Shown here: in pieces, positions 45,278 to 53,666 of the stretch
Layout of the letters: every line of letters begins with the position of its first letter
How positions within the stretch are numbered: the stretch's first letter is position 1
Assembly (NCBI GenBank): GCA_018368455.1
Contig: JAGZEG010000002.1
Location: forward strand, 62,001-126,000
Direction of reading: 5' to 3'
Length of the DNA stretch: 64,000 bases
Origin: Coriobacteriia bacterium
GTDB taxonomy: Bacteria > Actinomycetota > Coriobacteriia > Coriobacteriales > UMGS124
The notes under the pieces: generated by a model
Told to the model about the DNA's origin: nothing
The model's database searches: none
The model's input: only the letters and a program-made list of their open reading frames with translations
Position numbers and translations under genes: made by a program

Positions 45278-46813
45278 TTACGCCACAGGCTCCTCGGCGG
45301 CGGCCTTCTGGCCGGCTATGCGGCCAAAGACGACGCAGTCGGTGATGGCGCAGCTTCCCAGGCGAACGGCGCCGTGCGTGCCGCCGGTCACCTCTCCGGC
45401 CGCGTACAGGCCGGGGATGACGTTGAAGTCCTGGTCGATGACCTGGCAGTCAATGTTCGTGTGCACGCCGCCCATCGTGTGATGGACCTTGGGCCACAGG
45501 CGAGCCACGTAGAACGGCGGCGTCTGCGTGGGCTCGGCGCCCTCCATGATCATCGTGCCGAAGTCGGGGTCCTCGCCGGCCTCAACGTAGCCGTTCCACT
45601 TCTCCACCTCGGCAAGGAACTCGTCCTTGGGTATGTCGTATTCCTCGGCGATTTCCTCAAGCGTATCGAACTTCTTAAAGACGCCGTTCTCAAGGCCGCC
45701 GTTCAGAATGCGCTCGACAACCTGGCGCTTCACGGTGGGCTCGTCGCCGAAGATAATCGTGACGTGATTGAGCTCGATCATCTTGTCAGCACGTACCTTG
45801 CGGTCGCCCGTCTCCTTAACGAAGCGCTTGCCCGTCGCGGGGTCAATCATCGGGGCATAGCCGACCAGGCGCTCGCAGAACTGCGGGCAGAAGCCGAAGC
45901 CCACCTCGTCGGGGCTCGTCCACGGGCCAAGCTGAATCCAGTCCAGATGCACGTCCATCGCCTTGTGCTTGAGTACCTCGCGCAGGGCTTCTCCGGTTGC
46001 GCCCTCGTGGTTCGTGCTGCCAAAGGCGTCGGTCAGACGGGGCTCATGAACAGTGCGCATCTGCACATCCTGAGCAAAGCCGCCACTTGCGATGACGACG
46101 GCCTTACGGGCCTTGATGCGCTTGGGCGTACCCGACGCGTCGTCGCCCAGTTTGTAGTCCTCGAGCACCTCGGCACCGATGATGCGGCCGTCCTCGTTCT
46201 CGACGAGGCTGACGAGCTTCGTGTTCAGGCGGGGAATAACGCCGAGCCCCTCCATGAACGTCTCCTGGGCCTCGGTGATGTCGCGGCCCGTCGCGTTGGA
46301 CGTGGTGTTCGTACGCGGCACTGAGTGGCCACCGTGGAAATTGAGCTTCGTGAACTCGACGCCAATGTCCGTGAGCCACTGGACGGCCTCGGCCGAATGC
46401 TCGACGAGCTTCTTTACCTTGTCGATATGGTTGTAATACTTGCCGGCGACAAGCATGTCGTTTTCCATGAGCTCAAAGCTGTCCTCGACGCCCGCATCCT
46501 TCTGCAGAGGTGTGCCCACGGCCGCCATGTCGCCGCCGTTGAGCGAGGAGTTGCCGCCCCACATGCCCATCTTGTCGATGATGATGACGTCGCTGCCTGC
46601 CTGCTTTGCCTCGATAGCCGCGGCCATTCCGGCAAAACCCGTGCCCACGACAAAGACGTCCGTCTCCTCGTCCCAGGAAACCGCAGGAGCCTCGGTCGCC
46701 TGCGCCGACGTCGCCATCATGCCCGCAGCAGCCGCGGCCGCGCTGCACACGCCCACCGTCCTCAGGAAGTCGCGGCGACCCACGCTGCGGTTGGAAACGG
46801 AGTTCTGAGCCAT
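45278..46813 (-). CDS. Tat-exported FAD flavoprotein reductase
   Basis: 511 residues. Tat signal GRRDFLRTVG (Arg13-14) and an Ala-rich h-region, then the FAD domain from TDVFVVGTGFAGMAAAIEA. No FMN domain. It keeps HHTMGGVHT and HGAVRLGSCA, equivalent to two fumarate-reductase catalytic positions, but replaces the HRP segment with SVPRTNTTSNATG and lacks the HPT/EAVRG motif, so a different small acceptor is likely. GAAAGGGG precedes the ATG. It is divergent from a LysR gene at 47041, its probable regulator. Confidence 0.92.
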   Translation of the reverse strand: MAQNSVSNRSVGRRDFLRTVGVCSAAAAAAGMMATSAQATEAPAVSWDEETDVFVVGTGFAGMAAAIEAKQAGSDVIIIDKMGMWGGNSSLNGGDMAAVGTPLQKDAGVEDSFELMENDMLVAGKYYNHIDKVKKLVEHSAEAVQWLTDIGVEFTKLNFHGGHSVPRTNTTSNATGRDITEAQETFMEGLGVIPRLNTKLVSLVENEDGRIIGAEVLEDYKLGDDASGTPKRIKARKAVVIASGGFAQDVQMRTVHEPRLTDAFGSTNHEGATGEALREVLKHKAMDVHLDWIQLGPWTSPDEVGFGFCPQFCERLVGYAPMIDPATGKRFVKETGDRKVRADKMIELNHVTIIFGDEPTVKRQVVERILNGGLENGVFKKFDTLEEIAEEYDIPKDEFLAEVEKWNGYVEAGEDPDFGTMIMEGAEPTQTPPFYVARLWPKVHHTMGGVHTNIDCQVIDQDFNVIPGLYAAGEVTGGTHGAVRLGSCAITDCVVFGRIAGQKAAAEEPVA

Positions 46814-46846
46814 GATTTCCCCTTTCGTTGCGGCTATCTCTCAACG

Positions 46847-46867
46847 TGTCGATCCCTCAATCGACAC
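46847..46867. promoter_or_regulatory. Palindromic operator upstream of the flavoprotein gene
   Basis: GTGTCGAT (46847-46854) and ATCGACAC (46860-46867) form a perfect inverted repeat with a five-base centre, 34 nt before the flavoprotein start in the divergent promoter. Likely a LysR or other dimer site. Confidence 0.55.
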
Positions 46868-46960
46868 ATCCATCGTAAGGGGGCGCATCCCGTCTTGGGT
46901 ATCAAAAGGTGCTTGAGGAGCTGCAAGCAGAACTTGCTACTTCATTAGCCATGATTCGAC

Positions 46961-46966
46961 TATAAT
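46961..46966 (+). promoter_or_regulatory. -10 box of the LysR gene
   Basis: A consensus TATAAT in an AT-rich island (GACTATAATTTAAAG), 75 nt upstream of the LysR GTG start. The -35 element is not clear. Confidence 0.55.
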
Positions 46967-47040
46967 TTAAAGAATGCGAGGATAAGGCGCCTGAGCACAC
47001 GGGGCCCGTCCGACGCATCAGCGAGCTAGGGGGCATATAC

Positions 47041-47982
47041 GTGGTTGACCTCGATATCCATCAGCTCGAATACTTTGTCCAAGCCGCCCGCGCAAGCAGT
47101 TATTCCCAAGCAGCTCGCGACCTCTTTGTCACGCCGCAGGCCATATCGCGAAGCATCCAGCTGCTCGAGGCACGCATGGGCGTGCGCCTCTTCCGGAGAA
47201 CGCCCAGCGGCATCGCCCTGACCGACGCCGGGTCAGCCTGCCTCAAGCCGGCCCAGGAGGCCCTCGAGGCGCTCTCTCGCCTGTTGGACACCACCCAGCG
47301 CTATCGCCAAACGGACAGCCTCACCATCGTCCTCGGCATCCATTCGCTCTGCTTCCGTGAGAACGGAGGGAGCATCAGCCGCGCCGATCTGCTCACATTC
47401 CAGAAACAGCACTCCGCGCTCACGTTGACGTTCATCGAGATGGCGGGAAATGCCATCATCGACGCGCTGCGCACCGGCGCTATCGACATCGGCATCACCG
47501 TACCGCCGCGAGAGGTGGCCGAATCGACCGATCTGAGACGGTGGTTTCTCAAGACGTTCCGCATCGCTGCCATCACCTCGCGCGGCTTTGCCGAAGCATT
47601 TGCCCATCGCGAGGGCGAAAACGAGTTCATCACCGTTCAGGATTTGACGAACGGCGAGCTCATTCTGTTTTCAGATGAGACCGAGTACAACAATGCCCTC
47701 GTCGCAAACGCGCGGACAGCCGGCATTGACCTGCCCATCTCGTCGCTGAGAATCAGCCCGCACGGCGACATAGGGTTCATCTCCGACAGCCATCTTTACG
47801 TCGTGCGCCCCCTGCAGCACGCCCTACGCACGATCACCAACGAGGGGCTCAGCATCCTCCCCATTCGCGATGCGCACAATCAAGACATCCGCATGCCGCT
47901 CGAGCTGTTGATGAGGCAGGACCGCATCCTGTCCGACGAGGAGCGCAGCCTGCTGTCTTTCATCCAGCAACGCTACCGATAA
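47041..47982 (+). CDS. LysR-type transcriptional regulator
   Basis: 313 residues with an N-terminal winged helix-turn-helix (IHQLEYFVQAARASSYSQAA, then TPQAISRSIQLLEARMGVRLF) and a substrate-binding-like effector domain. GTG start after AGGGGG. It is divergent from the Tat flavoprotein at 46813, with a consensus -10 box and a palindrome between them, so it probably controls that gene in response to its substrate. Confidence 0.93.
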   Translation: MVDLDIHQLEYFVQAARASSYSQAARDLFVTPQAISRSIQLLEARMGVRLFRRTPSGIALTDAGSACLKPAQEALEALSRLLDTTQRYRQTDSLTIVLGIHSLCFRENGGSISRADLLTFQKQHSALTLTFIEMAGNAIIDALRTGAIDIGITVPPREVAESTDLRRWFLKTFRIAAITSRGFAEAFAHREGENEFITVQDLTNGELILFSDETEYNNALVANARTAGIDLPISSLRISPHGDIGFISDSHLYVVRPLQHALRTITNEGLSILPIRDAHNQDIRMPLELLMRQDRILSDEERSLLSFIQQRYR

Positions 47983-48157
47983 AGCGGGGTGCTGGCAAAC
48001 CTCCGTGGCACAGCGGTGGGGTGAGAGACGGGGTCGCCCTGCTGCGCCATGCGATATGCGGCATCGCGCAGTCCCTTCTTCGGGGGCAATTTGGTGGCTC
48101 AGCGCCGCGTTTCGCCTATCCGCAGGATCCGGCCCCGCTCCACGGTGGCGCCTTTTT

Positions 48158-48395
48158 CGATTGTGCGAGGTTTTGCAAAACCAGAGGCCGAATCTGGGCG
48201 CGATTTGCGGCTATGCAAGGTTTGCGCGACATTTTAGGTGCCCAAGTCGCGGACGTCCCGACGTTCCTAGTGCTCTGGCCTGCGGTTATTCTAAGCAGCG
48301 GCGATTTCCTCAGCCACAGAGAGCCTTGCAAACCTCGCATAATCGGAGTTTGCGCCCATCTCAGAGGCGTCACTTTGCAAAACCCCGCACAACCG
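48158..48395. repeat. Intergenic inverted-arm element B (69-nt arms, CCTGCGGTT core)
   Basis: The arms 48158-48226 and 48327-48395 are inverted copies, roughly 70 per cent identical, each with subunits like CGATTGTGCGAGGTTTTGC and CTATGCAAGGTTTGCG. The left arm is near-identical in its first 25 bases to element A at 42855. The core CCTGCGGTT is at 48279-48287, 52 nt from the left arm and 39 from the right. It lies in the 47983-48548 spacer between the convergent LysR and symporter genes. The flanks hold no convincing gene or terminator. Confidence 0.8.
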
Positions 48396-48548
48396 CGAAT
48401 CGCGCCACACCCCAGATGCGCTCGACCGCATTGCGCCGCGGGCGACGAGGGCGTTTGCGATCCTGCGCCTCATCCAGGGTGCGTCCATCCGCGCCACACC
48501 CCGGAGCTCCCGCCCGGGGCGCGTCTGCCTTCCCTCCCGCGTTCCCTC

Positions 48549-50012
48549 CTACTTGTCCTCGTGGACGGGAATCTCCTCGTCGAACTGCTCCTCGATGTGG
48601 CCGTCCCACACGTAGTGGCGCGTCTCGCGGGCAACAAGGCCCGAGAGCAGCAGCACGCAGATGATGTTGGGCACGACCATGAGTGCGTTTGCGATGTCGG
48701 AGCACGTCCACGCAACGTCGCCCAGGCCCACGGCGCCCAGGAAGGCGATAGCCACGTAAATGATCTGGTACGGCAGGATGGCGCGCTTGCCGAACAGGTA
48801 CGTCACGCAGCGGTTGCCGTAGTAGCTCCAGCCGATGATCGTCGTGAACGCGAACAGCACCATGCCGAACACGAGCGCCGGCGTCCCGATGACGGGGATC
48901 TTGGCAAACGCCGCGCTCGTGAGCTGCGCGCCTGCCGTGATCGTACCGTCCGCAAGAATCTCGGGATTACCGACGAGCGTCGACACGAGCACGAGGCCCG
49001 TGAGCAGGCAGACGACGACCGTGTCCCAGAACGTCCCCGTCATGGAGACGAGCGCCTGACGCGCCGGGTTCGTCGTCACAGCCGCCGATGCCACGATCGG
49101 CGCCGAGCCCATGCCACTCTCGTTGGAGAACAGGCCGCGCGCGCAACCGAACTGCAGGGCCACCGCGATGCCCGAGCCCACCGCACCGCCAAATGCCGCC
49201 TTGGGTGTGAACGCGCACTCAACAATGAGCTGCAGCGCCGACCACACGTACGGCCCGTTGATGACGAGGATGGCGATGCAGCACAGCACGTAGACGATCG
49301 CCATGAACGGCACGATGCGCTCGCACACCTTCGCCAGCCACTTCACGCCGCCGAAGATGACGAGCGACACGAGCACGACCACGCCGAGGCCCACCGCCCA
49401 CGCGGGCACGCCGGGCGCGTTGGTCGTGATGACGTCTGCCAGCGACGTGGACTGCACCGCCGAGCCGATGCCAAACGAGGCAATGGCCGCCAGCAGGGCA
49501 AACAGAACGGCTCCCATGCGCGCCCACACAGGCGCCTTGCCGTCGGGACGCCGGTTCGAGCCGTCCTTGTGCTTGAGGAAGCCGCGCTCCCACGCATACA
49601 TGGCACCGCCGAGCATCTCGCCCTTGTGGTCCTTGACGCGATACCTCACGGCCACGAACGTCTCGGCGTACTTCGTCGCGATGCCAAACACGCCGGTCAG
49701 CCACATCCACAGCACGGCACCGGGACCGCCCGCGAACACGGCCGTACCCACGCCGACAATGTTGCCCGTGCCAATCGTCGACGACAGAGCCGAACACAGG
49801 GCGCCGAACTGCGAGATGTCACCGCTCGAACCCGCGTCCTTCGCAAACGTCATCTTGATGGCAGCAGGGATCTTTCGCTGGATGAAGCCGGTGCGCACCG
49901 TCAGGAAAATGTGGGAGCCGAGCAGCACCACGATCATCGGAATGCCCCAGATCCAGGCGTCCACGGCCTTGAGCGCGGCAACAGCGGCATCGGCAAGCGA
50001 GGCGACGTCCAT
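48549..50012 (-). CDS. AGCS-family sodium:alanine/glycine symporter
   Basis: 487 residues, about eleven membrane helices. Family signature segments include WGIPMIVVLLGSHIFLTVRTGF, FGALCSALSSTIGTGNIVGVGTA, GPGAVLWMWLTGVFGIATKYAE, and NESGMGSAPI. It imports alanine or glycine with Na+. ATG 50012 has GGAGG six bases upstream; the frame remains open to 50354 without a site. It is divergent from nth. I looked for a glycine riboswitch in the leader and saw none. Confidence 0.95.
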   Translation of the reverse strand: MDVASLADAAVAALKAVDAWIWGIPMIVVLLGSHIFLTVRTGFIQRKIPAAIKMTFAKDAGSSGDISQFGALCSALSSTIGTGNIVGVGTAVFAGGPGAVLWMWLTGVFGIATKYAETFVAVRYRVKDHKGEMLGGAMYAWERGFLKHKDGSNRRPDGKAPVWARMGAVLFALLAAIASFGIGSAVQSTSLADVITTNAPGVPAWAVGLGVVVLVSLVIFGGVKWLAKVCERIVPFMAIVYVLCCIAILVINGPYVWSALQLIVECAFTPKAAFGGAVGSGIAVALQFGCARGLFSNESGMGSAPIVASAAVTTNPARQALVSMTGTFWDTVVVCLLTGLVLVSTLVGNPEILADGTITAGAQLTSAAFAKIPVIGTPALVFGMVLFAFTTIIGWSYYGNRCVTYLFGKRAILPYQIIYVAIAFLGAVGLGDVAWTCSDIANALMVVPNIICVLLLSGLVARETRHYVWDGHIEEQFDEEIPVHEDK

Positions 50013-50295
50013 GAGGAACCTCCAGGTGGACGGCCCGGGCCTTGACGATCCGGGCGGGGCGGTCAGGTCGGCCATCCGCAACTTCGCAGATGGCTCCGAA
50101 GGCGAGACAGTATTATTCGCTGCCGTGTATTGCCGACTGATTTCGCGAGGGATACGGCTCCGCGACATGGCAGCCCGTTTCGACCGGCGGCTCATCTCAG
50201 GCGTGGAGCGGTGCGCTAGAATGGGCCGACGTGATGGCATGGGCCTCGGCAGCCCGCGCCGGGCGCGGAAGGTCGCAGGGAGAGGAGCCGTTCGG

Positions 50296-51156
50296 ATGCC
50301 CAGAGAGTCGCTCGCATCAAAGCGGGAGCGCGCCGTCGAGATGTGCCGGCGCATGAGCGCGCTCTACCCGCAAGCCGAGTGCGCGCTGCACTATCGCGAC
50401 GCCTTCGGCCTCGTCATAGCCGTGCTGCTCTCAGCCCAGACGACCGACGCCGCCGTCAACCGCGTGACGCCCGTGCTGTTTGAGCGCTGGCCCACGCCGG
50501 CCGACCTCGCCACAGCCCCGCTGCCCGAAGTCGAGGATGTCGTGCACCCGCTGGGCTTCTTCCGCTCCAAGGCGCGCCATGTCGTCGATGCCGCCCGCAT
50601 GGTCGTAAGCGACTTCGGCGGTGAGGTACCCCAGACGATGGAGGAGCTCACAAAGCTGCCCGGCGTGGGGCGCAAGACGGCAAACATCGTGCTCAACAAC
50701 GCGTTCGACATTGTGGAGGGCATCGCGGTGGACACGCACGTGTTCCGCATCGCGACCCGCATGGGCTTCACGACAGTCGCCGAACCGCTCGACGCCGAGC
50801 AGGATCTGCTCAAGCTTATCCCGGCGGATCTGTGGAAGCCGGTTAACCACCAATGGGTGCTGTTCGGCCGGCAGGTGTGCGATGCCCGAAAGCCCGCCTG
50901 CGTCGCCGCAGCCGAGGGGTCTGAGGCGAGCGCCAAGGTGCAGCAGTTCCTCGACGCCATCGGGACATACCCCGACGCGAGCGGCCGAGACGCGTGGGCA
51001 GAGGTCGGCGCAGGCCTGCCATGCCCGCTCGCAGACATCTGTCCGAGCTGTGGGAAGGCGCCCCAAACAAAAGAGGCCGCCCGTAAGGCCGCCGTCAAGA
51101 AAGCGGCGAGCGCCAAGAAGCGCGCCGCCGCGCGAAAAACGGGCGGGGCGGCGTAG
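50296..51156 (+). CDS. nth: Endonuclease III with an insertion in the Fe-S cluster loop
   Basis: 286 residues. Base-excision-repair glycosylase/AP lyase: helix-hairpin-helix LPGVGRKTAN (121-130) with catalytic Lys127, and catalytic Asp146 in AVDTHVFR. The Fe-S cysteines are Cys195, Cys202, Cys243 and Cys249. E. coli Nth spaces these C-x6-C-x2-C-x5-C; here the middle gap is 40 residues (203-242), an Ala/Ser/Gly/Asp-rich insertion. The first and last spacings are canonical. The C-terminal tail is Lys/Ala-rich, a probable DNA-binding extension. ATG 50296 follows GAGAGGAG; a long open frame extends upstream without support. Confidence 0.95.
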   Translation: MPRESLASKRERAVEMCRRMSALYPQAECALHYRDAFGLVIAVLLSAQTTDAAVNRVTPVLFERWPTPADLATAPLPEVEDVVHPLGFFRSKARHVVDAARMVVSDFGGEVPQTMEELTKLPGVGRKTANIVLNNAFDIVEGIAVDTHVFRIATRMGFTTVAEPLDAEQDLLKLIPADLWKPVNHQWVLFGRQVCDARKPACVAAAEGSEASAKVQQFLDAIGTYPDASGRDAWAEVGAGLPCPLADICPSCGKAPQTKEAARKAAVKKAASAKKRAAARKTGGAA

Positions 51157-51181
51157 AGTCGCAAGGCACGAGCGCACAAAA

Positions 51182-51216
51182 AAGCGGGGGAGGAACCGAC
51201 GGCTCCTCCCCCGCTT
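51182..51216. terminator. Bidirectional terminator between nth and the membrane protein gene
   Basis: AAGCGGGGGAGGA (51182-51194) pairs perfectly with 51204-51216 around nine bases, with A-rich sequence (ACAAAAAAGC) before it. It serves the convergent gene ends at 51156 and 51245. Confidence 0.85.
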
Positions 51217-51244
51217 GCGTAGACCTACCTTGCCAAGCCGCGCG

Positions 51245-53512
51245 CTACAGCCACCACATGAACGTCTGGCGCAGATACTCCCACAGCGGAGGATAGCTGC
51301 CGCCGGTTGACAGGTCACCCGTCGGATCGTGCATCGCGATCATGATGAGCATCGTGAACAGCAGGCTCGCCACCACAGTCGCAAACAGCGCGATCGCCCA
51401 GCCGCGGCGGGGCTTCGCAACGAGAGCGCCGGATTCGACGGGAGCCTCCAGGGCGGCCGGCGTGCCCGCATCGGCAGTGGGCGTCTCCTCCTCACAGCTC
51501 GCAAGCGCCGGAGCGCAGACCGCCTCAACGCCAGCGCCGCCCAAGTGGTGCAGGAACACCAGGCCCGCCGCCAGACCAATGATGAACCCGAAGTCCTGCG
51601 TGTAGCGCAGCAGGATGCCGGCACCCTCCGTATCGAACAGCACGAGGATGACAGCCGCAGCGAACAGGTAGCCCGCCATCCAGAACACGGGGCGGTCTGC
51701 GTGCGGTCCCTTGCGCACGCTCCCGAGCATCACGAGAGACCACAGCATCGGGAACAGCAGGAACGCGCCGCCAAGCATGGGCTCGTACGTCGTCGTGCCC
51801 GAGAAGCCCGGGTAGACGTTGGCCATGTGCATGAACGGGAACGTCGACACGACGTACGGCGGGTTGAACAGGTAGTAGTAGGCGCCCTCGAGCATGCGCA
51901 CGATGCTGTGCCCGCGGTGCGTCATGTCGTTGTACGTCAGGTTGTACGCGGCGCCGAAGTCGGTCACGGAGCCAAAGCGCGCCCAGTTGTACCACATGAC
52001 GCCAGCCGCCACGACAACGACAGGCACGAGCAGCCATGCCGACCAGGTGATCTTCTGCTGGCGCGGCATATCTTTGCTGCGCACGATGAGGAACAGGATG
52101 ACGAACATGAGCGGGATGAGAATGAGCAGCTGGGGACGGCACGCCGAGATGAGCGCGATGCACAGCGAGCCGCCGGCAAGCCGCACGGGGCTGCCCTTGC
52201 ACCAGCCGCGATACCACAGGCACAGCCCCCACACCGACAGGCAGCGCGCGAACGAGACAGGCACGTTGTACAAGCCCGGACGCCCAAGCCCCACAAGCAG
52301 CTGCGAGGCGCACAGGATGCCCAGGAACACGAGCAGGAACGTCCCGAGGCTCGTCTTCGTAAACCGGTAGCGCACAAGCGCGCGCATCAGCGAGTACAGC
52401 CCCACAACGAACAGCAGCGTCGGGATGAGCACGGCAACCGAGTTGGGGAACGTCAAACCGGTGAGCAGGTAGTACGGCAGGTAGAACACCAGCACGGGAA
52501 GCACGCCGAAGTAGACGTAGTACTGGCCGTCGTAGTAGGCCGTGTCCCACAGATAGCCGCGCAGGTGATGCGTGCTCTCCTCGCTGCGGGCGCCGTAGTC
52601 GTACGGGTTATCCATGTCGATGAGCCACTGCGGCGGCTCCTGGAGCAGGTCAAGCTGGCCCGCCGCGAAGGCCTGCGCCAGCTTGGCGTACTCGTTCGTC
52701 GCGGTATCGGGCTGGTCAAACACCTCGTAGAGCTCGCCCGTGCGACCGGAGAACTCGTCGGCGTTGTAGTTCGCCGTGGCGATGGCGACCCACTTGGGGA
52801 ACGACGTCCAGTAGACGAACAGCAGCACGAGCACAACAGCCAGCACGCCGCCGCGGATGGCGCGGGCACCCCAGCCAGTCGACAGCGCCGGAATGCGGCC
52901 GAGCGCACCGTTGGGACGTAGGAACCAGACGACGCACAGCGCGAGGAACGTCAGCGAGAGACGCAGGAAACTGAAAGCAAATGGAACCTCGGCATTGATG
53001 CTGATGCTGTTAACCGTGATGGGGAAGCTGTTGCTCGCGACGAGCGTCCGCCCGTCGACTCCACCCCACACGTCACCGGGGAACGAGACGCGCAGGCTCT
53101 TGATGTTGCCGTACGTAAAGACCGACTGTACCTCGCTGCGCTCGTTGTCGGGGTGCAGCTGGGCGACGGGCAGGTAGTACGGCTCGCTATTGCCCTCGTC
53201 CGTGACGGCGTAGCTCACCCACACGCTCGAGTTGTCGTTGCTCGTGCTGCTGGCAACCTCAACCTTGACGTTGTGGATCTTTGTGTCGAGGCTCGAGAAG
53301 CCCAGCGAGTAGTCGGCTCGCGTCACGCGGATAGGCGTGTCGCGCAGCACCTGCTCCTCATAACCCAGCGACTCCCAGTGCCGGAAGTTGAAGAGGAACA
53401 CCTCGAGGAGGACGGCGATAACGACGAGGATGATGAGGTGTGCCCACGAGGGCAGGCGTTTGCGAGAGGGGTCGGTCCATCGCGCGCGCAGTTCGCTGAG
53501 CTTGTCGAGCAT
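51245..53512 (-). CDS. Large polytopic membrane protein, possible GT-C-type glycosyltransferase
   Basis: 755 residues. One membrane segment near 25-45, an extracytoplasmic beta-rich domain to about 185, then about twelve further helices and a C-terminal helix pair, with aromatic periplasmic loops (YDYGARSEESTHHLRGYLWDT; YYDGQYYVYFGVLP). This resembles GT-C or teichoic/arabinan-type transferases that use lipid-linked sugars, but I cannot identify a family or catalytic residues with certainty. ATG 53512 follows GAGGAG. It stands alone between nth and metH and is divergent from neither operon. Confidence is high that it is a gene and low for function. Confidence 0.8.
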   Translation of the reverse strand: MLDKLSELRARWTDPSRKRLPSWAHLIILVVIAVLLEVFLFNFRHWESLGYEEQVLRDTPIRVTRADYSLGFSSLDTKIHNVKVEVASSTSNDNSSVWVSYAVTDEGNSEPYYLPVAQLHPDNERSEVQSVFTYGNIKSLRVSFPGDVWGGVDGRTLVASNSFPITVNSISINAEVPFAFSFLRLSLTFLALCVVWFLRPNGALGRIPALSTGWGARAIRGGVLAVVLVLLFVYWTSFPKWVAIATANYNADEFSGRTGELYEVFDQPDTATNEYAKLAQAFAAGQLDLLQEPPQWLIDMDNPYDYGARSEESTHHLRGYLWDTAYYDGQYYVYFGVLPVLVFYLPYYLLTGLTFPNSVAVLIPTLLFVVGLYSLMRALVRYRFTKTSLGTFLLVFLGILCASQLLVGLGRPGLYNVPVSFARCLSVWGLCLWYRGWCKGSPVRLAGGSLCIALISACRPQLLILIPLMFVILFLIVRSKDMPRQQKITWSAWLLVPVVVVAAGVMWYNWARFGSVTDFGAAYNLTYNDMTHRGHSIVRMLEGAYYYLFNPPYVVSTFPFMHMANVYPGFSGTTTYEPMLGGAFLLFPMLWSLVMLGSVRKGPHADRPVFWMAGYLFAAAVILVLFDTEGAGILLRYTQDFGFIIGLAAGLVFLHHLGGAGVEAVCAPALASCEEETPTADAGTPAALEAPVESGALVAKPRRGWAIALFATVVASLLFTMLIMIAMHDPTGDLSTGGSYPPLWEYLRQTFMWWL

Positions 53513-53666
53513 CGCTTCTCCTCGTCCGAGACGTCCCGGTCTTCCGCGCCTCTCACAGCGGGCGCATCCGGGCATACGTATTCAATTGTACGTTTGGGGA
53601 AGTCGAGGCGCACCGCCCGTCAGCCAACGCCCACAACACCAAACAGCCTTTCGAGCGATGCGGCCT

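Noticed and set aside
42855..48395. Integron attC sites
   Set aside because: The inverted arms and GTTTTGCAAAAC segments recall recombination sites, but the RYYYAAC/GTTRRRY ends are not present and there is no integrase or cassette array.
49303..50295. Long N-terminal extension of Nth
   Set aside because: It overlaps the symporter gene and its promoter; the ATG at 50296 has GAGAGGAG and starts the conserved domain.
50013..50295. Glycine riboswitch before the alanine/glycine symporter
   Set aside because: The expected conserved glycine-aptamer segments are not seen in the leader.
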